From an uncultured Clostridia bacterium (GTDB lineage Bacteria; Bacillota; Clostridia; UBA1381), in NCBI GenBank assembly GCA_934481375.1, contig CAKSPN010000049.1:1-9890 (forward strand): a DNA stretch of 9,890 bases, written 5' to 3'. Shown piece by piece: positions 1-7,639 of the stretch. Within the stretch, counting starts at the first letter, position 1. Each line of letters opens with the position of its first letter. The translations under genes and the position numbers were made by a program. The notes under the pieces were generated by a model, which was given only the letters and a program-made list of their open reading frames with translations, did no database searches and was not told the DNA's origin.

Positions 1-39
1 CAATCAACGGAACTTTCGATTTTTTCATACAGTAGTTTT

Positions 40-93
40 GAAAAAAGTGATATGTCACTTTTTTCGCCTGTCGGCAATATTTTGCCGACAGGC
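40..93. terminator. Paired terminator hairpins after the first hydrolase gene
   Basis: Two perfect hairpins stand next to each other. The first has arms 40-50 and 55-65 with loop TATG; its stem is an A-run facing a T-run, so it gives a U-tail on either strand. The second has arms 66-77 and 82-93 with a GC-rich stem and loop TATT; on the plus strand it is followed after 8 bases by a run of seven T (102-108). For the minus-strand gene that stops at 107, the GC-rich hairpin comes first and the A/T hairpin with its U-run second. The pair could also end a plus-strand gene entering from the left, so it is probably bidirectional. Bases 1-39 show no gene. Confidence 0.7.
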
Positions 94-106
94 TCTGCTT
101 CTTTTT

Positions 107-1882
107 TTAATTACTCGTATCTATCGCAACTGCCGCCGTATCGTTGTACACCGGTACATCATACGATTTTACGGCTTCGGGGAACATTCTGAATATTCTC
201 TCAATATTGACAGCCTGCTGAGTTGCCCATTCAATATCCGTCGCATACTGATGCTCGCTCGGATTATCGGGATTCCAGCGCATCTTATAGAGAGTGTTCT
301 GTCTGCCGTAAGCGGTATTGATATAATGACTGCTTATCCACTGCGCACCGCCCATTATTGCCGACGATACGTCCGTCCAGCCCTCCTGGTATGCTTTTCT
401 TGAGCCGTAGAATACCGCACCCGAATCGTATGCGCCTATTCCGTACACATTGTACACCGTCACGCCGCCCACAAGCACACCGTTCGCCAGCGTGGACGTG
501 CCGTTTCCGGTTTCAAGGCACGCATGAGCAACAAGATATACCTCCGAAACATTGTACGCCCTTGCCGCCGCTATGAAGTCGGCGCCGTGTCCCCGTAAAA
601 TGCCCTTATCGGCAAGGAAAGCGTTCAGCGACTCCTCGCTTATTCCGTTCGTGTACGAAAGGTCAAGGAACTGATACTTATACGCTCCGTTACTGTATGA
701 GCTCGGATCGAGCGCTGCCTTTACCTCGTCATACGACGCCGCAGAGCCTCCCTTATGCGGAACGGGATCGCTGTTCATCTGTATTGCGGTCATATCCAAA
801 AGCGACATATTGTACGCCGTGTACGTCACTCCGCCGCTTGTGTACGTTTCGCCGCCGTTGAGGTTAAACGGATCGCGCACAACTCCCGGCTGTACCGTAA
901 GATTAAATGTATCCGTTTTTCCGTTTACCGAAGAAACGGTTATCGTGGTTTTGCCGACGCCTCTTGCGAGCACACGTCCCGTCTGGCTGACGGTTGCGGC
1001 GGCAATATTACTGCTCGTCCATTTTAGAGTCTTGTTTCTTGCGTTTTCAGGCTCTGTTTCCGTCACGAGATTTATCGACTCGCCCACACGCAGATAAGCG
1101 TCCTCTTTATAATCGTTCTTTATGCTTACGCTGTTCACGTCAACCGAATAATTCACAACCGTCACATAGCATTTTGCCTCAAAACCGCCGTCGTCGCTTT
1201 TTGCGGTAACCTCCGCCATACCCAAGCCGACAGGCTTGACGTGTCCGTTGTTGTCAACCGTTACGACTTTTTCGTTTTTGCTCTGCCATACCATATTCTG
1301 ATTTGTCGCATTCTGCGGTACTGTTTCGCATTTTAAAAGCTGTCCGGTACTGCCCTTGTACAGCGTAACCGTTGTTTCGGGCATAAACAATCCCGTTACC
1401 GGCTGTACAACGGTCAGTTCAGCCTCGGTTTCCATATGCCGTTCTCCGTTGTCGGCAACTATTTTTATCTTTGCCGCACCCGGATTTTTCGCCTCTATGT
1501 TTCCGTTTTCGTCCACCGCTGCAACGTTCTCATTGTCCGAAGCGTATGTAATGCTTACATTACGCAGATTTATCGGATAAACGTTTGCATGGATTTTTGT
1601 AACCGTCCTGCCGTCCGTAAGCTTTAAGGTTTCCTCTTTCCAGCTTGGCTTTACCGCCGAGTGGAAATCCGAAAAATCAAAGCTTGAATAATGCGGCAGT
1701 ACCATGGCATACTCACCGTGAGTCGCACGCCTTTTCAGCGTTGCGCTTATATCCGTGGTTATGACTGCGACCGACGAAAGTATAACAACTCCTGCCATCA
1801 GCGTGGTTAAAAACACGAGTATTTTATATTTATAAGTTTTTAAGGGCGTTATTATATCCGCTCTTTTTATATTTATATTCAT
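107..1882 (-). CDS. Membrane-anchored Big_2-domain endo-beta-N-acetylglucosaminidase (autolysin-like)
   Basis: A predicted wall hydrolase of 591 aa that would cleave the glycan strand of peptidoglycan outside the membrane. Residues 1-20 are basic, followed by a hydrophobic segment at about 20-42 that acts as a signal-anchor or signal peptide. Three bacterial Ig-like Big_2 repeats follow at about 97-158, 164-243 and 251-330, with the typical A-V-D-x-N-G and W-x-S-x-N patterns. The C-terminal part, about 400-570, is a glucosaminidase (GH73-like) domain. Its H-A-C-L-E-T-G-N-G-T-S motif places the likely catalytic glutamate at E457, and a YGIGAYD motif and LYKMRWNP follow. There is no LPXTG sorting signal. 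The ATG at 1882 has AGAGGG seven bases upstream and its own promoter. It is a clear paralog of the hydrolase at 4100-5773. Family assignment is from motifs; substrate is inferred. Confidence 0.88.
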   Translation of the reverse strand: MNINIKRADIITPLKTYKYKILVFLTTLMAGVVILSSVAVITTDISATLKRRATHGEYAMVLPHYSSFDFSDFHSAVKPSWKEETLKLTDGRTVTKIHANVYPINLRNVSITYASDNENVAAVDENGNIEAKNPGAAKIKIVADNGERHMETEAELTVVQPVTGLFMPETTVTLYKGSTGQLLKCETVPQNATNQNMVWQSKNEKVVTVDNNGHVKPVGLGMAEVTAKSDDGGFEAKCYVTVVNYSVDVNSVSIKNDYKEDAYLRVGESINLVTETEPENARNKTLKWTSSNIAAATVSQTGRVLARGVGKTTITVSSVNGKTDTFNLTVQPGVVRDPFNLNGGETYTSGGVTYTAYNMSLLDMTAIQMNSDPVPHKGGSAASYDEVKAALDPSSYSNGAYKYQFLDLSYTNGISEESLNAFLADKGILRGHGADFIAAARAYNVSEVYLVAHACLETGNGTSTLANGVLVGGVTVYNVYGIGAYDSGAVFYGSRKAYQEGWTDVSSAIMGGAQWISSHYINTAYGRQNTLYKMRWNPDNPSEHQYATDIEWATQQAVNIERIFRMFPEAVKSYDVPVYNDTAAVAIDTSN

Positions 1883-1915
1883 AAAATCCCTCTTGACATT
1901 GATTAACTATACGCT

Positions 1916-1943
1916 ATTATAACAGCATACGGCAAAAAGTCAA
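1916..1943 (-). promoter_or_regulatory. Sigma-A-type promoter for the hydrolase at 107-1882
   Basis: On the minus strand TTGACT (1938-1943) is followed after 16 bases by a perfect TATAAT (1916-1921). Transcription would start near 1909, giving a leader of about 27 bases that carries the AGAGGG ribosome binding site. The gene is therefore probably transcribed apart from gatD. Confidence 0.75.
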
Positions 1944-1962
1944 CAAATTCAACGAATTATTC

Positions 1963-1980
1963 AAAAAAAGTTTACTTTTT
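1963..1980 (-). terminator. Weak A/T hairpin overlapping the gatD stop codon
   Basis: On the minus strand AAAAAG, loop TAAA (holding the TAA stop), and CTTTTTTT form a six-pair stem ending in a U-run. It has only one G-C pair, so it is at best a leaky terminator for murT-gatD. No other terminator is seen between gatD and the next promoter. Confidence 0.25.
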
Positions 1981-2691
1981 AAAGCGTTCCGCTATATAAT
2001 TGTTCGCCGTTATTTCCAGCGTATCGTCAAGAGGTGAAAGCTCTGTAAATTCAGGGTATTTTTTCTTGAGTGCATTTGTAAGCACATAATCGCACAGCTT
2101 GGGATTTTTGGGGAACAGAGGTCCGTGCAGGTATGTGGCTACCACATTTTTGTAAATTACGCCCTCGTATCCGCAGTTGTCGGAATTTCCGTTTCCGTAC
2201 AGAACACGTCCGAGCGGAGTGTGTTTTCCTATATATGTTCTTCCACCGTGGTTTTCAAAGCCGACTATTTTCCCGGCAATGTCCGAGTCAAGAACTATAT
2301 TGCCGATAAGCCGTCCCTTGCCCTGAACGGTATATATATCGAGTATTCCCAAACCCTCTATGGTTTCGTTTTCAAGCTTGTAATATTCGCCCAAAAGCTG
2401 ATACCCTCCGCACACCGCAACGAGCGAACCGCCGTTTTCGACAAATTCGCTTATTTCCTTTCTGTGTCCGAGAAGTCTTTCGCATACAAGCTTTTGTTCC
2501 CTGTCGCTTCCGCCGCCGAGAAATACTATGTCGCAGTCCGACAAATCAAAATCCTTGCTTTCGCAGGTGTATTCGGCACATTCGGCGTCTATCCCACGCC
2601 ACAAAAGCCGTTTTCTCAAGCATTCTATATTTCCCCTGTCGCCGTACAGATTAAGCAAATCGGGATAGAGATGCAGTATTTTTATCTTCAT
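1972..2691 (-). CDS. gatD: Lipid II isoglutaminyl synthase, glutaminase subunit GatD
   Basis: A class I (CobB/CobQ-type) glutamine amidotransferase of 239 aa. GatD releases ammonia from glutamine and passes it to MurT, which amidates the alpha-carboxyl of the D-Glu in the lipid II stem peptide at the inner face of the membrane. The start KILHLYPDLLNLYGDRGN is the family's hallmark. The nucleophile elbow A-V-C-G-G-Y-Q puts the catalytic cysteine at C94, and Y-L-H-G-P-L-F-P puts the histidine at H189; both positions match those reported for the Staphylococcus aureus enzyme. R127 in KGRLIGN lies near the reported substrate-binding arginine. The full family length is present. The start lies 4 bases after the murT stop, with GGAG inside the murT end, so the two genes are translationally coupled and co-transcribed. 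Confidence 0.95.
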   Translation of the reverse strand: MKIKILHLYPDLLNLYGDRGNIECLRKRLLWRGIDAECAEYTCESKDFDLSDCDIVFLGGGSDREQKLVCERLLGHRKEISEFVENGGSLVAVCGGYQLLGEYYKLENETIEGLGILDIYTVQGKGRLIGNIVLDSDIAGKIVGFENHGGRTYIGKHTPLGRVLYGNGNSDNCGYEGVIYKNVVATYLHGPLFPKNPKLCDYVLTNALKKKYPEFTELSPLDDTLEITANNYIAERFKK

Positions 2692-2695
2692 TTAA

Positions 2696-4027
2696 TCAAT
2701 CTCCGTTTCCGTCATTTTTAAGCAGTTCATTCAATACGCTCTCCGTTGGGTACAGCGCCGTGTAATTCACAAGTACATACACCGCCTCGGAGTCGGACGC
2801 AAGCGCATTTTTCACAGCCGCTCTCATATCGTGCGTTATCATATCAACGTTTATGTCCGCATATTTGAAGCGCAGGCTTATATCCCAAAGGCGTATCCCC
2901 GTTGTTATTAGCATATTGAGGTTTTCGTCCTTTATTTTGTCAAAGTCCACGTCCCAAAGCCACGATACGTCACGTCCGTCGTTTGCCTTGTCGTTTATTG
3001 CGACTATTACGTCTTTTTTGCGCTTGTCGCCGTTCACGGTGGCAATTGCCTGGTTAAATCCCGCCGGGTTCTTTGAAAGGCTCAGAATTACCGGCTTTTT
3101 AAACGCAAACTCCTGCATTCTGCCTATCTGCGGTTTGTATTTTGCCAAAAGTGCGTCAAAATCCGCCGCACCCTCGCCGAGAATATTAAGCACGCCGTAC
3201 ACTGCGGCAAGGTTGTATATATTGTAAAAACCCTTATAATTTACGGTCATATGCTGACCGTTTATGTCAAATGCCATTTCCGTGCCGAGATGTACATTTG
3301 TTACGTCAAAATCTATATCGGGGCGCTTAAAGCCGCATTTCGGGCAGTAATAATCGCCCAGCTGGCTGTAATGATAATAATTATACCGCTGTTCCTCGCC
3401 GCACACGGGGCAGAAACGTCCCTCTTTCGTGTCGTTCGTCTGCGGCAGAACTTTTTCGGATATTCCGTAATATTTCGCCTCGGAAAGCTTGCCGAACTGC
3501 GTGCAGAGCGGATCGTCGCCGTTCAGCAAAAGCTGTACGGACGGTACTTTTTCTATAGCACGTTTTATTATATCGGAGGTTATGTCTATCTCGCCGTAGC
3601 GGTCAAGCTGATCACGGAAAAGATTTGTTATAACCATTATATCGGGTTTTACCTGTTCAAAAACAATCGGCGTGTATGCCTCGTCTATTTCAAGACACGC
3701 ATAGTCCGCCTTAAGGCGTCCGAATATATCCGCCTCCTGCAAATACGCCGTTGCGATACCGCTTAACATATTCGCTCCCAGGCGGTTGCACAGCACCTTA
3801 TAGCCCTTCGCCTCAAGAGCACTGCACAAAAGATTGTTTGTTGTTGTCTTTCCGTTCGTTCCGCAGGTGACTATTATCTTTTTCGATATGCGTTTGTTCA
3901 AATCGCTCACCAGGTTCGGGCAAAGTTTCAGCGCAAACGCACCCGGACTTGACGAGGATTTCTTCCCCATAAGCTTTCCTGCGGCGGTGAGCGCCTTGCC
4001 CAACCATATTGCCGGTAATCTCATCAT
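2696..4027 (-). CDS. murT: Lipid II isoglutaminyl synthase, Mur-ligase subunit MurT
   Basis: A Mur-ligase-like ATP-dependent enzyme of 443 aa. With GatD it converts D-glutamate in lipid II to D-isoglutamine, a modification needed for efficient cross-linking in many Gram-positives. The P-loop G-T-N-G-K-T-T is at 56-62, and the Mur-ligase central domain includes LEIDEAY and ITNLFRDQLDRYGE (about 112-146). A Cys4 zinc ribbon unique to MurT is inserted at C206-x2-C209 and C228-x2-C231. The C-terminal DUF1727-type domain holds N-D-x-A-N-D-G-R-D-V-S-W; D353 probably corresponds to the MurT aspartate proposed to complete the GatD triad (inference by alignment from memory). Two ATG codons lie in a row; the first (4027) is 11 bases after AAGGGG. 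It lies directly upstream of gatD, with its own promoter. Confidence 0.95.
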   Translation of the reverse strand: MMRLPAIWLGKALTAAGKLMGKKSSSSPGAFALKLCPNLVSDLNKRISKKIIVTCGTNGKTTTNNLLCSALEAKGYKVLCNRLGANMLSGIATAYLQEADIFGRLKADYACLEIDEAYTPIVFEQVKPDIMVITNLFRDQLDRYGEIDITSDIIKRAIEKVPSVQLLLNGDDPLCTQFGKLSEAKYYGISEKVLPQTNDTKEGRFCPVCGEEQRYNYYHYSQLGDYYCPKCGFKRPDIDFDVTNVHLGTEMAFDINGQHMTVNYKGFYNIYNLAAVYGVLNILGEGAADFDALLAKYKPQIGRMQEFAFKKPVILSLSKNPAGFNQAIATVNGDKRKKDVIVAINDKANDGRDVSWLWDVDFDKIKDENLNMLITTGIRLWDISLRFKYADINVDMITHDMRAAVKNALASDSEAVYVLVNYTALYPTESVLNELLKNDGNGD

Positions 4028-4064
4028 ATTTATACTGACCCCTTCACTTTTGTAAATTAGTTAT

Positions 4065-4093
4065 ATTATACTCTGTTTTTGCCGTCTTTGCAA
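4065..4093 (-). promoter_or_regulatory. Sigma-A-type promoter for murT-gatD
   Basis: On the minus strand TTGCAA (4088-4093) is followed after exactly 17 bases by TATAAT (4065-4070). The -35 box begins only six bases after the stop codon of the upstream hydrolase gene. No hairpin terminator fits in between, so murT-gatD may also receive read-through from that gene. Confidence 0.75.
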
Positions 4094-4099
4094 TAGTAT

Positions 4100-5773
4100 T
4101 TATTCATATGAAATAATACACTCGTTTTCCCCTTTGTATACGGGAACGTCAAAATTCACATTAGCCTCCGGCAGTGCGCCGAACAGCGAGTACAGCGTTC
4201 CTGCCTGCTTGACCGCCCAGGCAACGTCCGTTGCATACTGATGCACTCCCGGATTTGACGGATTCCACCGCATTTTATAGAGCGTATTCTGCTTGGACGA
4301 GCCGTTTATATAATTCTCGCTTATCCACTTTGCTCCGCCGTATATTGCGCTGTCAACGCTTGTCCAGCCATGCTCGTATGCATATTTTGCGCCCTCGTTT
4401 TCGGGGTCTTTGTCATATGCGCCTATTCCGAACATATTGTACACGGTTGTGCCGTTGTAATCAATTCCGCAGGCAAGCCTTGACGTACCGCTGCCCGATT
4501 CCAAAACGGCATGCACGGCAAGGTATATCTCGCTCACTCCGTACTTTTTTGACGCATCGATAAACACACTGCCCTTTCCCTTAAGCACACCTTTGTTGCT
4601 TAGATATGTGTTAAGCGTTTCAACACTCAAACCGTTTGTTCCGTTTAGGAGTGCAAACTGATACTTTGCACTGCCGGACGCAAAGTTTGACGGGTTAATG
4701 TACTTCTGCACCTCCGCCGCCGATGCAGGTGACGCTTTGTTTGAAAATGTAACGGGGTTTTGCGCAAGCTGTTTTTTCACCGCCTCTGCAAGCGTTATTT
4801 TGTAATTCGAATAAACTGCCGGTACGGAAAGTTCCGCTATGCGTTCCGAAACGGGTCTTGAAATAATCCTGTATTCAAACGGCGTTCCGTCATCGGGAAC
4901 AACGTTTACGGTGAACGTATCCTCCGCACCGTTTGCCGATACCGCACGTATGAGCGCATTTCCCTCCGATATTCCCCTTAGATTCCCGTTTCCGTCAACC
5001 TCCGCAACCGAAGTATTGTCCGACGACCAGCCTACATATTTATTGCGTGCGTTCTGCGGATATATGTACGCCGTAAGCCTGTACTCACCGCCTATCCTTA
5101 TTGCCTCGACGGCATTTTCTATAAACACAGCACGCACGGGCACATTATAGATTGTCACTCGCACCGTACATTCCGCTTTAAATCCGCCGTCCTCCGTCAC
5201 TGCGCTCACCGTCGCGGTTCCGACTCCGCTCGGCGTTATTGTGCCGTTTTCGTCCACAGCCGCAACCGCCGTGTCGCTTGATGTCCACTTTACGTTTTTA
5301 TTCGTTGCGTCCGACGGGTACACCGTCGCTTTCAGAGCCGCAGACTGCGGTCTGTCGGCGTAAAATGTGAGATCGGTATGTGAAAGCGATATTCCCGTAA
5401 CTCCCCGCACCACTTCAACCGGCACTTCCGCCGACACATCGCCGCAGTTTACCGTAACAGATGCCGCTCCGCCTTTGTTTTTTGAAGTAACCGTTCCGTT
5501 TTCGTCCACCGTTACAATGCTTTCGTCCGAGGACGAGTATGTAAGTTTTTTGTCCGTTGTGTTTATCGGCATCGCCTCCGCACCGAGCTGTGCCGTGAAA
5601 TCTCCGCTGTCGAGATAAAACGTAAGCTTGTCCGACGGTGTGTATATCTTCTCGCAATCAACACCGTACCAACCAGTTATATGCTTTAAATATTTCGTGC
5701 CCGTACGCTCCGCCGACGCCGTTGTTGTGAAAATCGCAAACACCGCCGCAAGCACGATAAAAAATCTGCGCAC
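4100..5773 (-). CDS. Secreted Big_2-domain endo-beta-N-acetylglucosaminidase (autolysin-like)
   Basis: A predicted exported peptidoglycan hydrolase of 557 aa when started at the GTG at 5773. This start gives a compact signal peptide, VRRFFIVLAAVFAIF then TTTASA, with cleavage expected after residue 21. Three Big_2 repeats follow at about 46-121, 126-207 and 212-292, then a linker, then a GH73-like glucosaminidase domain at about 366-536. H-A-V-L-E-S-G-S-G-T-S gives the likely catalytic glutamate E425, and FGIGAYD and LYKMRWNP match the paralog at 107-1882. The GTG has AAGGAG nine bases upstream. ATGs at 5782 (no spacing to AAGGAG) and 5830 (inside the -35 box) are less likely, although a longer start would not change the mature protein. 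The gene is divergent from lysS and upstream of murT-gatD. Confidence 0.88.
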   Translation of the reverse strand: MRRFFIVLAAVFAIFTTTASAERTGTKYLKHITGWYGVDCEKIYTPSDKLTFYLDSGDFTAQLGAEAMPINTTDKKLTYSSSDESIVTVDENGTVTSKNKGGAASVTVNCGDVSAEVPVEVVRGVTGISLSHTDLTFYADRPQSAALKATVYPSDATNKNVKWTSSDTAVAAVDENGTITPSGVGTATVSAVTEDGGFKAECTVRVTIYNVPVRAVFIENAVEAIRIGGEYRLTAYIYPQNARNKYVGWSSDNTSVAEVDGNGNLRGISEGNALIRAVSANGAEDTFTVNVVPDDGTPFEYRIISRPVSERIAELSVPAVYSNYKITLAEAVKKQLAQNPVTFSNKASPASAAEVQKYINPSNFASGSAKYQFALLNGTNGLSVETLNTYLSNKGVLKGKGSVFIDASKKYGVSEIYLAVHAVLESGSGTSRLACGIDYNGTTVYNMFGIGAYDKDPENEGAKYAYEHGWTSVDSAIYGGAKWISENYINGSSKQNTLYKMRWNPSNPGVHQYATDVAWAVKQAGTLYSLFGALPEANVNFDVPVYKGENECIISYE

Positions 5774-5782
5774 AAATATCAT

Positions 5783-5788
5783 CTCCTT
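5783..5788 (-). promoter_or_regulatory. Ribosome binding site that selects the GTG start at 5773
   Basis: On the minus strand AAGGAG directly abuts an in-frame ATG (5780-5782), which leaves no spacer. It sits nine bases before an in-frame GTG (5771-5773), an ideal distance. The GTG also begins exactly at the basic end of the signal peptide. Confidence 0.65.
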
Positions 5789-5801
5789 GTTTGATACCGA
5801 T

Positions 5802-5830
5802 ATTGTAATAAATTTCATAAGTTTTGTCAA
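5802..5830 (-). promoter_or_regulatory. Strong sigma-A-type promoter for the hydrolase at 4100-5773
   Basis: On the minus strand the consensus TTGACA (5825-5830) is followed after 17 bases by TACAAT (5802-5807). Transcription would start near 5795, downstream of the ATG at 5830, which excludes that start codon if this promoter is the one used. Confidence 0.8.
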
Positions 5831-5889
5831 TAGAACGGCTTCATTTACGGCATTTGTTTACAAGTTATCGGCTTTTTTGAAAAAAGATA

Positions 5890-5918
5890 TTGTAATATTT
5901 TCGGTTTTGGTATATAAT
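5890..5918 (+). promoter_or_regulatory. Promoter of lysS
   Basis: TTGTAA (5890-5895), a 17-base spacer and a perfect TATAAT (5913-5918). An A-tract (5880-5885, the right half of a CTTTTTT-G-AAAAAAG palindrome) lies just upstream of the -35 box and could act as an UP element. The leader is only about 35 bases, which leaves no room for a T-box riboswitch. Confidence 0.75.
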
Positions 5919-5957
5919 CAGTAAGAATGTAACTAAAACTCAGGAGGAATAATTTTA

Positions 5958-7442
5958 ATGGAACAGGAACAAACACAAGCAAGATTAAAGCAAATTTTAA
6001 AGAACAGGCGTGACAAGCTCGCCGAATACTGCGAGGCAGGCTGTGATCCGTTTAAAATTACCAAGTATGACCGTGACACAAAAGCGGCGCAGATAAAGGA
6101 AAACTATGCCGAATACGAGGGCAAAACCGTAAAAATAGCAGGAAGAATAATGTCAAAAAGAGGTATGGGCAAAATAGGCTTCTGCGATTTGGCGGACGTT
6201 TCGGGAAAGATACAGACTTTCTTTAAAAAGGACGTTTTGGGCGAAGATGAGTACAAGCGTTTCAAAAAGCTTGATATCGGCGATATAGCAGGCGTTGAGG
6301 GCGAAGTGTTCACCACCGAAGCGGGAGAAATTTCCGTATTGGTAAAGGACGTAACGCTTCTTTCAAAATCACTTATGCCCCTCCCCGAAAAATTCCACGG
6401 CTTGAGCGACACGGACACAAGATACCGTCAGCGTTATGTTGATTTGATAATGAACGCCGACGTTAAGGACACATTTATTAAGCGTTCAAAAATCATTGCG
6501 GCAATACGCAGTTACCTCAATGCGCAGGATTTCCTCGAGGTTGAAACTCCCATGCTCGTTTCAAATGCGGGCGGAGCCGCCGCAAGACCGTTTGAAACGC
6601 ATTTCAACGCATTGGACGAGGATTTCAAGCTTCGCATATCGCTTGAATTGTATTTAAAAAGACTTATTGTCGGCGGTTTTGACCGTGTGTATGAAATAGG
6701 CAGAGTTTTCAGAAACGAAGGTCTTGACACACGCCACAATCCCGAATTTACGCTTATGGAGCTTTACCAGGCGTATACGGATTACCACGGTATGATGGAT
6801 TTGACCGAAAACCTGTACCGTCACGTTGCGCAGGATGTACTCGGCACGACAAAGATTACCTACAACGGTATTGAAATGGACCTCGGCAAGCCTTTTGAGC
6901 GTATCACAATGCTTGACGCCGTTAAAAAGTACGCCAACGTTGATTTCAGAGAAATAAAAACGCTTGAAGAAGCAAGAGCGGTTGCAAAAGAACATCATAT
7001 CGAATATGAGGAAAGACACAAAAAGGGCGATATTCTGAACCTGTTCTTTGAAGAATATGTTGAAGAACATCTTATCCAGCCGACATTTGTAATGGATCAC
7101 CCGATAGAGATTTCGCCGCTTACGAAGAAAAAGCCGGACGATCCCGAATATGTTGAGCGTTTTGAGTTCTTTATGAACGGCTGGGAAATGGCGAATGCAT
7201 ATTCCGAGCTTAACGACCCGATTGATCAAAGAGAACGCTTTAAGGCGCAGGAGGAACAGCTTGCGCAGGGCGATGAGGAAGCAAACACCACAGATGAGGA
7301 CTTTATGCGTGCGCTCGAAATAGGTATGCCGCCAACCGGCGGAATAGGCTTCGGCATAGACCGTATGTGTATGCTCCTGACCGACTCCCCCGCAATCAGA
7401 GACGTGCTCCTGTTCCCGACAATGAAGCCACTTGATAAATAA
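5958..7442 (+). CDS. lysS: Lysyl-tRNA synthetase, class II
   Basis: A cytoplasmic enzyme of 494 aa that charges tRNA-Lys with lysine using ATP. The N-terminal OB-fold anticodon-binding domain covers about 55-135 (VKIAGRIMSKRGMGK, then CDLADVSGKIQ). The class II catalytic core follows: motif 1 region at about 174-200 ending in FLEVETPML, motif 2 at 241-270 (FDRVYEIGRVFRNEG then RHNPEFTLMELY), the lysine-pocket region NGWEMANAYSELNDP (407-421), and motif 3 at 461-487 (GGIGFGIDRM then DVLLFP). Length is normal and no key motif is missing. The ATG has AGGAGG ten bases upstream. The gene is single and divergent from the wall-hydrolase gene, with its own promoter. It is the last clearly chromosomal housekeeping gene before the mobile-element DNA. 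Confidence 0.97.
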   Translation: MEQEQTQARLKQILKNRRDKLAEYCEAGCDPFKITKYDRDTKAAQIKENYAEYEGKTVKIAGRIMSKRGMGKIGFCDLADVSGKIQTFFKKDVLGEDEYKRFKKLDIGDIAGVEGEVFTTEAGEISVLVKDVTLLSKSLMPLPEKFHGLSDTDTRYRQRYVDLIMNADVKDTFIKRSKIIAAIRSYLNAQDFLEVETPMLVSNAGGAAARPFETHFNALDEDFKLRISLELYLKRLIVGGFDRVYEIGRVFRNEGLDTRHNPEFTLMELYQAYTDYHGMMDLTENLYRHVAQDVLGTTKITYNGIEMDLGKPFERITMLDAVKKYANVDFREIKTLEEARAVAKEHHIEYEERHKKGDILNLFFEEYVEEHLIQPTFVMDHPIEISPLTKKKPDDPEYVERFEFFMNGWEMANAYSELNDPIDQRERFKAQEEQLAQGDEEANTTDEDFMRALEIGMPPTGGIGFGIDRMCMLLTDSPAIRDVLLFPTMKPLDK

Positions 7443-7488
7443 ACACGGCAAAAACCCAGTGTTTATGCGGGTTTGAGAAAACGGAAGT

Positions 7489-7524
7489 GCTTAAAAAGCT
7501 TAAGCCTTAAGCCAAATTTAAGCC
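7489..7524. repeat. Three TTAAGCC repeats with a small palindrome
   Basis: TTAAGCC occurs at 7500-7506, 7507-7513 and 7518-7524. The first copy is also the right arm of GCTTAA (7489-7494), loop AAAGC, TTAAGC (7500-7505). The repeats lie between lysS and its terminator. They could be protein-binding sites, for example arm sites of a recombinase, or chance in AT-rich DNA. Confidence 0.45.
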
Positions 7525-7548
7525 AAAAGGTGAAAACGGATACATTTA

Positions 7549-7639
7549 GCACAAATAATCAGGTAAAAAGTCTTGTAAAACTTAGGTTTTGCAAGGCTTT
7601 TTTGTGTCTTGAAATAAATTTAATTTGTGTTATTTGTGC
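7549..7639. repeat. Perfect 10-bp inverted repeat enclosing the terminator
   Basis: GCACAAATAA (7549-7558) and its exact reverse complement TTATTTGTGC (7630-7639) flank the long terminator hairpin at 7565-7603, forming a nested cruciform-capable structure. Its role is unknown. It lies where the mobile element probably begins. Confidence 0.55.
7565..7603 (+). terminator. Intrinsic terminator after lysS
   Basis: A 17-pair stem joins 7565-7581 to 7586-7602 with loop TTAG. It includes two G-U pairs that fit RNA on the plus strand only, and it runs directly into six T (7598-7603). It lies about 120 bases after the lysS stop and before the winged-helix gene, separating the two units. The wobble pairs show that it was shaped for plus-strand transcription. 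Confidence 0.85.

Noticed and set aside
2125..2721. 198-residue plus-strand open frame opposite gatD
   Set aside because: It is the antisense shadow of gatD and the end of murT, which are fully supported by motifs. It has no family motif.
5774..5957. T-box riboswitch upstream of lysS
   Set aside because: The leader from the mapped -10 box is only about 35 bases and holds no T-box or specifier hairpin.
6654..7451. 265-residue minus-strand open frame opposite lysS
   Set aside because: It lies entirely over the conserved catalytic core of lysS and its translation shows no domain.
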